Assembly (NCBI GenBank): GCA_050015355.1
Contig: JBEKBO010000116.1
Span: 1-14,771, forward strand
Source of the DNA: CAWBRT01 sp050015355
GTDB lineage: Bacteria > Acidobacteriota > Terriglobia > Terriglobales > Acidobacteriaceae
DNA length: 14,771 nucleotides
Reading direction: 5' to 3'
Notes under the pieces: generated by a model
Told to the model about the DNA's origin: nothing
Seen by the model: only the letters and a program-made list of their open reading frames with translations
The model's database searches: none
In this document: positions 7,609-14,771 of the stretch, piece after piece
Layout: every line of letters begins with the position of its first letter
Numbering within the stretch: position 1 is the first letter of the stretch
Position numbers and translations under genes: made by a program

Positions 7609-8121
7609 ATGGTGACATCGACCAATCGAAATGAAAATCAATCGTTCTCCGGCGTAATCGGTCACCTTGCCAGAGTGACTGAAATAGTGATGGTTGTCCT
7701 AACGATCTCCATGGTCTCTCTCGTCAGCTATCAGGTCTTTGAACGTTATGTACTTCACTACACGCCGCCTTGGTCGGAAGAGCTTTCGGTATACCTCATG
7801 ATTTGGTTCGGCATGCTTGGCATAGCTGCCGGAGTACGGCGCGGCACGCATATGTCACTACATTACTTTGCCGATAAACTGCCGAAAAGCGTGCAATCGG
7901 TGCTGGAAATACTCAAGTATGCGATGGTTCTCGTGTACGTGAGTGTCCTGTTATGGCAGGGGATTGTGTTGGTCCGGCTGACCATGTCCCAAACATCGGC
8001 GGCGATGGACCTTCGTATTGGCTATGTTTACCTTTCATTACCGGTGAGTGCGACCCTGATCATCATTTACGTGCTCGAGAAGTTGTACAACATGTTCTTC
8101 AGCAAGGAAGGAGCCAAATAA
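7609..8121 (+). CDS. dctQ: TRAP transporter small permease, DctQ type
   Basis: This 170-residue protein is the small membrane subunit of a tripartite ATP-independent periplasmic transporter. Four hydrophobic helices fit the DctQ plan (about residues 26-46, 59-77, 95-115 and 133-155). Family-typical features include the ERYVLHYTPPWSEELSVYLMIW segment around helix 2 and the conserved basic R-R-G-T-H after it. DctQ scaffolds the large permease; sodium drives uptake and the lipoprotein DctP delivers substrate. The start at 7609 is tentative: GGGGG lies only one base before this ATG, so the next codon, GTG at 7612, could be the real start. The dctM gene begins one base after the stop, so the two are translated together. 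Confidence 0.9.
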   Translation: MVTSTNRNENQSFSGVIGHLARVTEIVMVVLTISMVSLVSYQVFERYVLHYTPPWSEELSVYLMIWFGMLGIAAGVRRGTHMSLHYFADKLPKSVQSVLEILKYAMVLVYVSVLLWQGIVLVRLTMSQTSAAMDLRIGYVYLSLPVSATLIIIYVLEKLYNMFFSKEGAK

Positions 8122-8122
8122 G

Positions 8123-9412
8123 ATGGGGTTAGGGGCATGGGTATTATTAGGCTCGTTCATCGCGCTGATGATCATAAGAGTGCCTATAGCATTCAGTTTA
8201 GGCATTGCTTCCTTGATTACTTGTCTATATTCCGATATTCCGCTGTTTCCGCTCGGCCAGCGGATGGTGGCTTCGCTTTATTCCTTTCCCTTGATGACCA
8301 TCCCCTTCTTCGTATTGGCCGGACATATCATGGCCGAAGGCGGCATTGCCAAACGCATTGTCGATTTTGCCGATATCCTGGTAGGTCGCATGCGTGGCGG
8401 ACTGGCCATGGTCAATATTGTGGGTAGCATGTTTTTCGGCGGTACCACCGGCTCATCCGTGGCCGACGTGGCGTCAATCGGCCCTGTGCTCATTCCGATG
8501 ATGGAGAGCAAAGGCTATGAGAAAGACTTCGCCGTGTCGGTAACGGTCTGCGCGTCTACTACTGGCATCATTCTTCCTCCCAGTCACAACGCTATTATTT
8601 ACGCGGTAGCTGCCGGCGGTACGGTGTCTATCGGCGCGCTATTCTTGGCTGGATATATTCCCGGGTTAATGATCGGGCTGGGCCTGATGGCAATGAGCTT
8701 TGTTTTATCCCTGGTGCGTGGTTATCAAAAAGAACCGGCTAAAGGCTGGAAAAAAAGCTGGCAAGCGCTCAAGGGCGGGGTCCTCAGTCTGATGGCGGCG
8801 GTCATTATCGTCGGCGGGATCGTCTCCGGTGTCTTTACCGCCACCGAATCCGGAGCGATCGCTTGTCTCTACGCCCTCATTCTCACCACGCTGTATTACC
8901 GCGAGCTGAAATTTTCGCACCTGCCGGAGATCATCAGGAAAGTTGCCCTGACATGCGGCATGGTGTTCTTCCTGATCGCTACTTCTTCCGCGTTCGGCTG
9001 GATCATGGCCTACCAGCGCATTCCTCAAACAGTTGCCGCCGGTATCGCATCCGTGACCCGCGAACCGTTTCTTGTGCTGCTCATTGTCAATCTTTTTATC
9101 CTGATCATCGGTTTCTTCATGGATATGGCGGCTTCTATCCTGATCTTAACTCCAATTTTCCTGCCGATAGCACAGAGCATCGGCATGCATCCCGTTCAGT
9201 TCGGCATCATGCTGCTGTTAAATCTGGCAATTGGCCTGATCCATCCTCCTGTCGGAACAGCTCTGTTCGTAGGCTGCGCGATAGCAAAGTGCTCGCTGGA
9301 AAGCACCGTCAAGGCGATTCTGGTGTTTATTCCGGTTCTTATTCTAGTCCTCTTGCTGGTTACTTATGTCCCAGCTCTAACCATGACGCTGCCCAAGATC
9401 TTTATGCCATGA
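8123..9412 (+). CDS. dctM: TRAP transporter large permease, DctM type
   Basis: This 429-residue protein has the length and membrane pattern of DctM, the sodium-coupled transport subunit, with about a dozen hydrophobic segments. Recognisable family stretches are FVLAGHIMAEGGIAKRI near the start, GSMFFGGTTGSSVADVASIG (the conserved substrate and ion region of the first half), TTGIILPPSHNAIIYA, TATESGAIACLYAL, and in the second half LILTPIFLPIAQSIGMHPVQFG followed by GLIHPPVGTALFVGCAI. Both inverted halves with their Gly/Ser/Thr-rich hairpins are intact. The ATG at 8123 follows the dctQ stop by one base, and AAGGAG lies within the end of dctQ, indicating coupled translation. The substrate is set mainly by the DctP partner. 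Confidence 0.95.
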   Translation: MGLGAWVLLGSFIALMIIRVPIAFSLGIASLITCLYSDIPLFPLGQRMVASLYSFPLMTIPFFVLAGHIMAEGGIAKRIVDFADILVGRMRGGLAMVNIVGSMFFGGTTGSSVADVASIGPVLIPMMESKGYEKDFAVSVTVCASTTGIILPPSHNAIIYAVAAGGTVSIGALFLAGYIPGLMIGLGLMAMSFVLSLVRGYQKEPAKGWKKSWQALKGGVLSLMAAVIIVGGIVSGVFTATESGAIACLYALILTTLYYRELKFSHLPEIIRKVALTCGMVFFLIATSSAFGWIMAYQRIPQTVAAGIASVTREPFLVLLIVNLFILIIGFFMDMAASILILTPIFLPIAQSIGMHPVQFGIMLLLNLAIGLIHPPVGTALFVGCAIAKCSLESTVKAILVFIPVLILVLLLVTYVPALTMTLPKIFMP

Positions 9413-9493
9413 TGCCCGCCCTGGCCGACGATGGATTCATCGGTGCACGGGTTCTTTGGCAGCCATCAAAATTGAGAGATAAGGAGATGTGTT

Positions 9494-10495
9494 ATGCGAA
9501 CGAATAAGTGGATTATCCTGGGAATTCTGGCAGTTTTCCTCGTTACGCTGCTGGCGACCGGCTGCGACTCCGGCCCCAAGGCTCCCGCTGCGCCGAGTCA
9601 AATCATTCTTAAGGCTGCCGACATTCAGCCCGAAGACTATCCAACAACCATGGGCATGAAGTATATGGCTAAACTGTTGGATGAGCGTACAAACGGCCGC
9701 ATCAAGGTGCAGGTGTACGGCGGGGCCCAGTTGGGTCAGGAAAAAGAAACCATCGAAATGACTCAGGCCGGCACAATTGCTTTCAATCGCATCAATGCGG
9801 CGCCCCTGGTAAGCTTTTCTCCCGCTATGGGCGTGTACTCAATGCCGTATCTGTTTCGTGACGAGGACCATCTATGGAAAGTGTTGGAAGGACCGGTCGG
9901 CAAAGGGTTGCTGAAAGGCATGGAAACCAGCAATCTGGTAGGGCTCGCGTACTATGATAACGGCACGCGCAGCTTCTATACCAGAGGCAAGCCAATCAAG
10001 GCCCTGGCAGATATGAAGGGCATGAAGATCAGGGTTCAGCAGAGCAAGATATTTGTTGAGCTGGTCAATACCTTGGGTGCTTCGGCCACGCCGATGAACT
10101 ACGGTGAGATTTACAGCGGACTGCAGACGGGCATTATTGATGGTGCTGAGAACAATGCACCCAGCCTTTGGACCAGCAAACACTATGAGGTTGCCAAGTA
10201 TTACTCTCTCGATGAACACTCCAGGCTGCCTGAAGTCCTATTGATGAGCAAGAAGGTCTGGGATGGCTTATCGCCAGCCGACCAGAAGCTCATAGCGCAG
10301 GCTGCTCAAGACTCGGTGGCCGAGCAAAGGAAACTGTGGAACGCGTTCGATCAGAAATCCATGAGCGAACTTATTGCTCATGGCACGGTTATCATTAAAC
10401 CCGATAAGGCTCCATTCCAGAAGGCCGTGCTGCCGGTTTACGCCAAGTATCCGGAGTACAAGGAGCTCATTAGTCAGATTCAGGCTGTTAAGTAA
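9494..10495 (+). CDS. dctP: TRAP transporter substrate-binding lipoprotein, DctP type
   Basis: This 333-residue protein captures the substrate outside the membrane and hands it to DctQM. The N-terminus has a positively charged start, a hydrophobic stretch and a lipobox LATGC with Cys24, followed by Asp at +2. It is therefore membrane-anchored rather than free in the periplasm. AAGGAG lies eight bases before the ATG. The fold markers are YGGAQLGQEKE (75-84), GMKIRVQQS with Arg180 (the residue that usually clamps the substrate carboxylate), YSGLQTGIIDGAENN (207-221) and HYEVAKYYSLDEH (230-242). The DGAENN and YYSLDEH pattern is common in the branch that includes binders of sugar acids and related hydroxy acids. 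That suggests, but does not prove, a polar carboxylate substrate. The gene is 81 bases after dctM. Confidence 0.94.
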   Translation: MRTNKWIILGILAVFLVTLLATGCDSGPKAPAAPSQIILKAADIQPEDYPTTMGMKYMAKLLDERTNGRIKVQVYGGAQLGQEKETIEMTQAGTIAFNRINAAPLVSFSPAMGVYSMPYLFRDEDHLWKVLEGPVGKGLLKGMETSNLVGLAYYDNGTRSFYTRGKPIKALADMKGMKIRVQQSKIFVELVNTLGASATPMNYGEIYSGLQTGIIDGAENNAPSLWTSKHYEVAKYYSLDEHSRLPEVLLMSKKVWDGLSPADQKLIAQAAQDSVAEQRKLWNAFDQKSMSELIAHGTVIIKPDKAPFQKAVLPVYAKYPEYKELISQIQAVK

Positions 10496-10881
10496 GGAAA
10501 AGATAGTTATCACCCGCCTCAAAGCAGTCGTCGAGCGGGGCTTCACTGAGGTATTGGCGGCCAATCGCCGGCTACTCGGGTTGGCCCGCTGTGTCTGAAT
10601 CGGATGAGAGCGGAACAAAGGCAGCGCATGGTTTTGTCTCCAGCGCTGCCTTTTGCAGCTTCGAGTCTCGTCACCATCCAACCACGAATCCGTGCCGTTC
10701 CGTTCGAGTCCAAGCCGTTTTCGCGTTTCTCCAAAGCTGCTTTTGCATGCTCTCAACTCCAGCCGTGGCAGCAGGAATCCAGAGTGTTGAGTGGGAGATG
10801 GCTGACGATCAAAAAAACCTGAATGCTTGTCGGAGTTTGTGGTAAAAGTGGCTAACTGTTTCTGGAAAAGGGAGATGTTAA
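10496..10881 (+). other. Intergenic region between the TRAP genes and the synthase gene
   Basis: No supportable gene lies in these 386 bases. They hold one clear hairpin (10617-10654) and presumably a promoter for the synthase-cyclase-DASS genes, which would then be a separate transcript from the TRAP genes. I see no convincing -35/-10 pair. GGGAG lies before the synthase ATG at 10882. Confidence 0.5.
10617..10654 (+). terminator. Intrinsic terminator after dctP
   Basis: Perfect eleven-base inverted repeat (AAAGGCAGCGC at 10617-10627, GCGCTGCCTTT at 10643-10653) with a 15-base loop and a TTTT end. The A/T flanks make it usable in both directions. The T tract is short, so termination could be partial. 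It lies about 120 bases after the dctP stop. Confidence 0.55.
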
Positions 10882-12117
10882 ATGCCGGCGAATGAAAAAT
10901 GGAAGTCGGAATTGTGGTGGACGAGCAGTGTTAATTTTCTTCCCGAGGTTCGGAGCCAGTTTGTTTTGCCCCGCGAGGTCGAGATTCACGATGCCACGCT
11001 GAGGGACGGCGAGCAAACTCCAGGAATCGTATTGCGGAAAGACGACAAGATCAGAATTGCCGAAATGCTGGACGACATTGGCGTTCACAGGATTGAAGCC
11101 GGAATGCCCGCCGTTTCAGCCGAAGACGCGGAAGCCATCAAGGTCATCGCCAAGCGGGTGAAGAAAGCCAAAGTCTATGCTTTTGTTCGCGCGATGGAGA
11201 AGGATATCGAAGTCGCCCATAGCTGCGGCGCGACTGGCGTGATCATCGAAGTGCCAGTTGGTCAGCCCAAACTGGAGTACCAGTTCAAATGGACCATCGA
11301 CCAGGTCTTTGCGCAAAGCCAGCGTGCTATCCGGCGGTCCAAAGAACTCGGCTTACATACGGTTTACTTTCCTTATGACACGACCCGCGCCGTAGTAGCG
11401 GACTTCAAGCGACTGCTTGCCCGCCTCATGCAGGAAGCGCCGCCGGACTCGGTTGGCGTTATCGATACGACTGGCTGCGCGATTCCGGCCGCGATCAAGT
11501 ATCTCGTGCGGTTGGTCCAAGAGGTGACCAAGCTACCCGTCGAGATTCATACTCACAATGATGTCGGGATGGCCGTGGCAAACGAGATGGCGGCAGTGGA
11601 AGCTGGCGCAACGGTCGTGCACACCTGCATTAACGGGCTTGGCGAAAGGACTGGCAACGCCGCTCTGGAAGAGGTCGCAGTGGCACTGAAGACTCTCTAC
11701 GGTTACGACTGGGGATTCAAGTTCGATAAGCTGGCCAACCTATCCGCCGTAACCCAGCAACTGACCGGTTTTGCCATGGCTCCGAATAAGCCGATTGTAG
11801 GATCAGGGAACTTTACCAGGGAGTCCGGAATCGGTATTGACATGGTTTATCAGCAGCCGTTGGCAATGTTTTCATTGAACCCGATCTTTGTTGGGCAGCA
11901 GCCTAAAGCAGTTCTGGGTAAGAAGAGCGGGTATGCTTCCGTGACCACGAAGCTAAAGGAATTAGGGCTCGACTATCCAGAGGACAGGGAAAAATTCGAG
12001 GTGGTTTTGCAAAAGATTAAGGAACTTGGAACATCCAAGAAAGGGCTGGTAACGGACGAGGAGTTTAAATCGATCGTCGGGGAAGTCTGCGGCGTAGCTT
12101 CTGCCGAATCCAAGTAG
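10882..12117 (+). CDS. DRE-TIM acyl-CoA condensing enzyme, LeuA/homocitrate synthase-like
   Basis: This 411-residue protein belongs to the family of isopropylmalate, homocitrate and citramalate synthases, which condense an acyl-CoA with a 2-oxo acid. The TIM barrel starts with IHDATLRDGEQTPG (35-48; Arg41, Asp42, Glu44), continues through RIEAGMPAVS and carries the metal-binding HTHN (His223, His225). It also has the synthase signature GLGERTGNAALEE (252-264), which separates synthases from lyases. There is no C-terminal LeuA regulatory domain, so feedback by leucine is unlikely. The linker segment reads FTRESGIGID (311-320), where relatives usually have a His in a HESGIH- or HKAGIH-like motif; both His are absent here. 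The later GKKSGYAS (346-353) also differs from the usual GKHSGR type. The fold is secure but the substrate is unknown. The ribosome binding site GGGAG precedes the ATG. The cyclase gene follows after 76 bases. Confidence 0.9.
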   Translation: MPANEKWKSELWWTSSVNFLPEVRSQFVLPREVEIHDATLRDGEQTPGIVLRKDDKIRIAEMLDDIGVHRIEAGMPAVSAEDAEAIKVIAKRVKKAKVYAFVRAMEKDIEVAHSCGATGVIIEVPVGQPKLEYQFKWTIDQVFAQSQRAIRRSKELGLHTVYFPYDTTRAVVADFKRLLARLMQEAPPDSVGVIDTTGCAIPAAIKYLVRLVQEVTKLPVEIHTHNDVGMAVANEMAAVEAGATVVHTCINGLGERTGNAALEEVAVALKTLYGYDWGFKFDKLANLSAVTQQLTGFAMAPNKPIVGSGNFTRESGIGIDMVYQQPLAMFSLNPIFVGQQPKAVLGKKSGYASVTTKLKELGLDYPEDREKFEVVLQKIKELGTSKKGLVTDEEFKSIVGEVCGVASAESK

Positions 12118-12193
12118 AGTCAGTTTTCTGGATAGACCTTTTAATTGGCACAGCTTCATAATTTATCGACTGAAGGCAAGGGAGGCAGGACTA

Positions 12194-12960
12194 ATGTACA
12201 AGTTTATTGATCTAAGCGTTTCGCATCAAAATGGAGCCACTGAGCCATACCCGCCTAAGATTGAGCATTCCGACCACGCCACCGGCGCCAAGCGTTTAGG
12301 AAAACTGGCAGGCATCGAGGCATCGGATTTTCCAGAGTCGCTTGCCCTGGCAACCGACGTCGTTTCCGGCAGCGCTCACTCGGGCACGCATGTGGATGCA
12401 CCCTTCCACTATGGGCCGCTGTGTGAAGGAAAGCCGGCCAAAACGATTGACCAGATTCCGTTGCAGTGGTGTTTCGGTGACGGTGTCGTGCTTGACATGC
12501 GGCATTTGCCTCCTGGCGCTGAAATTACCATCGGGGACTTGAAGGCTGCCTTGGCGAAAATCAATTACAAGCTGAAGCCGGGAGACATTGTTCTGCTGCA
12601 TACCGGGTGCGACAAGTACTGGGGCACAGATACCGAGACCTACCTCGCCAAGCAGTCCGGATTAGGCATATCGGGACTGGACTGGTTGTTAGACCAGGGT
12701 ATACGGTGCATCGGCATCGATGCCTGGACGCTGGACAGGCCGGTGAACGCCATGGTTGAGTCGTACAAAAAAACGGTGACAAGAGAGAACTCTGGGCTAG
12801 TCACATGCACGGGCGGAAGCGCGAATACATACAGATTGAAAAACTGGCCAATCTGGAGAATCTGCCGAAGCCGCATGGATTTCTAGTCACCGCACTGCCG
12901 GTGAAGTTCGAGGGTTGCACCGCGGGCTGGTGTCGTGCGGCTGCGATTTTCGAGGAATAG
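12194..12960 (+). CDS. Cyclase-family metal hydrolase, interrupted by a -1 frameshift
   Basis: The family includes kynurenine formamidase and isatin hydrolase, which open amide or lactam bonds with a divalent metal. The start ATG at 12194 has GGGAGG upstream. The signature HSGTHVDAPFH (62-72) supplies the metal ligands and catalytic His; GDIVLLHTG (130-138) and GIDAWTLDRP (174-183) are also typical. The opening frame runs to a TAG at 12884-12886, but its last 37 or so residues are unlike the family. Shifting to the -1 frame at the run of seven A (12767-12773) gives NGDKRELWASHMHGRKREY, then IEKLANL and GCTAGWCRAAAI, the normal family C-terminus, ending with TAG at 12958-12960. The joined product is 255 residues, the usual length. 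One missing A explains this: an assembly error, a real mutation or recoding. Sequence alone cannot choose between them. Confidence 0.85.
12767..12773 (+). other. A7 run, site of the cyclase frameshift
   Basis: Seven A within TAC-AAA-AAA-ACG. An eighth A restores a single open frame through to 12960. For ribosomal slippage the A-site codon could re-pair after a -1 shift, but the P-site codon would move onto CAA, a poor match. That makes a classical slippery heptamer unlikely and leaves transcript slippage, mutation or a sequencing error. Confidence 0.7.
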
Positions 12961-13003
12961 TTGTTGGTTCCAGTATCTGTCAAGCGGAGTTAACGAGGCA
13001 ACC

Positions 13004-14446
13004 ATGTCCACCAGCACCGCTGCCGCACCGGCAAGCAAATCGATTCCAACCAGGAATAAGCGGATTTGTTTCCTGATAGGAATAGCCATATTGATCGCGG
13101 CGTATTTCGTGCCGCCGGTGTGGGGCCTGAAGCTGGCCGCGATCAGAACGTTCGGGGTAATGGCTACCACAATCTTCTGGTGGGTCACGGAAGCATTGCC
13201 TATTCCTGTTTCAGGCTTAATGGTGTTGCCTCTGCTGGATATCATCCGCGCGGTTCCTTTCAATAGAGTGGCTTCGGCAAGCTTCGGCGATCCTTTCGTG
13301 CCATTTATGGTGGGGTGCTTGGCTCTATCGGTTGCCTTTACGCAGTCCGGCTTGGGGAAACGTCTTACCTACCAGATTCTCAACGTATCGGGAACGAACA
13401 TAAACCGCATTCTCAACATTTTCTTTTGGGTATCATTTTGCCACTTCATCACCGATGTGGCGGTTGTTGCCCTGATGTATCCGATCGGGCTGAGTGTGGC
13501 GAAATCCGCGGGAGCGAAGCCGGGAAAAAGCAACTTCGGCATCTGCATGATGTTTGTCATTACGTTTGGTGCAGTCATCGGCGGCCTGTGCACGCCGTCC
13601 GGTACACCGTCGAACATCATTACCATCAGTTTCATGGAGAAGAACGCCCATTTGACCATGACGTACCTTGAGTGGATGAAGATATCCATTCCTATCGGGG
13701 TCGTCCTTGGCGTGATCGCTCTTTGGATGATTAAGAAGATGTATCCGCCTGAGATGAAAGAGTTGCCGTTCGGCAGGGAGATCATTAAAAAAGAGCTTGA
13801 GTCCCTGGGGCCATGGTCGGTTCAGGAAAAAGTTACTTTAGTAGTGTTTCTACTCGCGGTGATTCTGTGGATGACCGGCGAGTTCACCAAGATACCGATT
13901 GCGGTGGTGGCGTTGCTTATTGTCGGCTTGCTCACCATTCCCGGAATCAGCGGCGTCAAGGGATGGCGTGAGATAGAAGCCAATCTCGAGTGGGGTTCTT
14001 TGATGCTGATGATTGGCGGTTTTGCTATGGGCGTAGCCACTTTTGACAGCGGCCTGGCGAGCTGGATTGCCCAGCACACCATGATGCCTTTGGCGAAACT
14101 ACCGATGGTAATGCAGCCATTTGCAGTCACTATGCTGGTGGCGATCGACTCGCTCGGTTTTTCCAGCTTTACGGCCGCGGCTGCCGTCAATGTCCCGCTC
14201 GTTATCGCCTATGCACAACAAAGCGGATTTCTGATACAGGCGATGGCCATGACTGCGGGATTGGCCTCTTCGACTCACTTTATCCTGGTCATGGAGAGCC
14301 TCTGTTTCGTATTAAGCTATGCGGCGGGATACTATACGTTTAAGGACCTGTTTAAAGTCGGAATGATTCTGACTATAATCGGCGCGATTGTCATAGCTTT
14401 GGGGATGTTATTGGCCGGGATGCCCATGGGCACCCCGCTTCACTAA
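13004..14446 (+). CDS. DASS/SLC13-type anion symporter
   Basis: This 480-residue membrane protein matches the divalent anion:sodium symporter family, which takes up di- and tricarboxylates, sulfate or similar anions. I start at the ATG at 13004 (GAGG five bases upstream); the frame is open further upstream but overlaps the cyclase tail. About eleven hydrophobic segments run from residue 21 to the end. WWVTEALPIPVSGLMVLPLL (59-78) is a strong family signature. Known members bind sodium and carboxylate through two SNT motifs in paired hairpins. Here the equivalent places read FITDVAVVALMYPI (148-161) and FSSFTAAAAVNVPL (386-399), so neither SNT is intact. GTPSNII (200-206) is conserved. It follows the cyclase by 43 bases and is probably in the same transcript. 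It could be a divergent importer or an exporter/exchanger for the pathway product. Confidence 0.92.
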   Translation: MSTSTAAAPASKSIPTRNKRICFLIGIAILIAAYFVPPVWGLKLAAIRTFGVMATTIFWWVTEALPIPVSGLMVLPLLDIIRAVPFNRVASASFGDPFVPFMVGCLALSVAFTQSGLGKRLTYQILNVSGTNINRILNIFFWVSFCHFITDVAVVALMYPIGLSVAKSAGAKPGKSNFGICMMFVITFGAVIGGLCTPSGTPSNIITISFMEKNAHLTMTYLEWMKISIPIGVVLGVIALWMIKKMYPPEMKELPFGREIIKKELESLGPWSVQEKVTLVVFLLAVILWMTGEFTKIPIAVVALLIVGLLTIPGISGVKGWREIEANLEWGSLMLMIGGFAMGVATFDSGLASWIAQHTMMPLAKLPMVMQPFAVTMLVAIDSLGFSSFTAAAAVNVPLVIAYAQQSGFLIQAMAMTAGLASSTHFILVMESLCFVLSYAAGYYTFKDLFKVGMILTIIGAIVIALGMLLAGMPMGTPLH

Positions 14447-14447
14447 C

Positions 14448-14493
14448 AGGCTGCTGAAAAACAAGTTTGATATGATGCGTTTTTCAGCAGTCT
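14448..14493 (+). terminator. Intrinsic terminator after the DASS gene
   Basis: A perfect twelve-base inverted repeat (CTGCTGAAAAAC at 14451-14462, GTTTTTCAGCAG at 14479-14490) has a 16-base loop and extends by one G-T pair and two more pairs outward. It starts a few bases after the stop codon. The T run lies inside the stem rather than after it, as in bidirectional hairpins. Similar CTGCTGAAAAA palindromes also occur as dispersed repeats, so a repeat origin is possible. Confidence 0.55.
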
Positions 14494-14509
14494 ACTAGAG
14501 CCTCTGCTC

Positions 14510-14710
14510 TCATCCCGTTTGCCCACTCTCCAACGGGTTACAGTCTTCACAAGGAACGCCGGTCTGGCAAAGTCCACAGCCGTAAGTTCCCTCCCAGCCA
14601 AACACGTCAGCACACTGAGCCTTGATTGTGCCGGCGTAATGGCGTTTGCACGCTAGGGAACCTCTGAACAAGAACCGTTCTGTAATCGAGAAGCAGGAGG
14701 TTCCAAACAA
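14510..14710 (-). CDS. Cysteine-rich small open frame, possible zinc ribbon
   Basis: The frame encodes up to 66 residues with seven Cys, ending in YGCGLCQTGVPCEDCNP, a CxxC-x5-CxxC arrangement that could bind zinc or be a modified Cys-rich peptide. The frame has no ATG: the only early starts are TTG at 14710 and later TTG or GTG codons, none with a clear ribosome binding site, and a stop lies just upstream. It may be a short gene with an unusual start, the surviving 3' end of a broken gene, or a chance frame. I do not recognise the family securely. Confidence 0.33.
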   Translation of the reverse strand: MFGTSCFSITERFLFRGSLACKRHYAGTIKAQCADVFGWEGTYGCGLCQTGVPCEDCNPLESGQTG

Positions 14711-14741
14711 ACATCTCGGTTATAGGTGCTGATTTCCCGTC

Positions 14742-14763
14742 CTGCGGCCGCATGCCGCAGTTT
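14742..14763. repeat. GC-rich hairpin at the right edge
   Basis: Seven-base inverted repeat CTGCGGC (14742-14748) and GCCGCAG (14754-14760) with a five-base loop, followed by TTT on the plus strand. It could be a terminator, but the context is cut off by the window end. Confidence 0.3.
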
Positions 14764-14771
14764 GGTGGCGG

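Noticed and set aside
7360..7665. A 101-codon minus-strand frame before and overlapping dctQ
   Set aside because: It overlaps the start of dctQ on the opposite strand and shows no motif or ribosome binding site that I can support.
12935..13003. N-terminal extension of the DASS protein by 23 residues
   Set aside because: It overlaps the cyclase C-terminus in the restored frame, and the ATG at 13004 has a good ribosome binding site.
14448..14493. Insertion-sequence end at the CTGCTGAAAAA palindrome
   Set aside because: No transposase, paired inverted end or target duplication is visible in the window; a terminator explains its position after the stop codon.
1..14771. CRISPR array, tRNA or rRNA genes
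   Set aside because: I saw no regularly spaced repeats and no recognisable tRNA or rRNA sequence while reading the window.

Overview
The window looks like a bacterial chromosome segment, moderately GC-rich, from a Gram-negative-type organism. A secreted Tat lipoprotein, a PAS histidine kinase and a secreted protein with the look of outer-membrane lipoprotein-sorting relatives would fit an Acidobacteriota-like host. That placement is a guess from gene style; there is no rRNA or marker gene here to confirm it.

Layout. Positions 1-396 hold no secure gene. At 397-1977 (+) is an orphan double-PAS sensor histidine kinase, then at 2118-3008 (+) a secreted protein of unknown function. A minus-strand block follows, in the order transcribed: a Tat-exported metallophosphoesterase lipoprotein (6103-4133), a clear intrinsic terminator (4054-4025), a short TatA/E translocase subunit (4010-3846) and a small protein with a possible helix-turn-helix (3674-3135). 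A 76-residue unknown protein lies at 6763-6533 (-). Positions 6764-7361 are poor in genes and may contain decayed coding sequence.

From 7609 to 14446 (+) lies what looks like one metabolic locus: a complete TRAP transporter (DctQ, DctM and lipoprotein DctP), a LeuA/homocitrate-synthase-like enzyme of the DRE-TIM superfamily, a cyclase-family (kynurenine formamidase/isatin hydrolase-like) metal hydrolase, and a DASS/SLC13 carboxylate transporter. The cyclase is split by a one-base frameshift at a run of seven A; the rest of its conserved C-terminus is intact in the -1 frame up to 12960. The set suggests uptake and conversion of an organic acid by a route I cannot name. The synthase and the second transporter both lack residues normally conserved in their families, which makes the locus the best candidate here for undescribed biochemistry.

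The right edge (14447-14771) has a strong terminator hairpin after the DASS gene and a short, low-confidence cysteine-rich reading frame on the minus strand.
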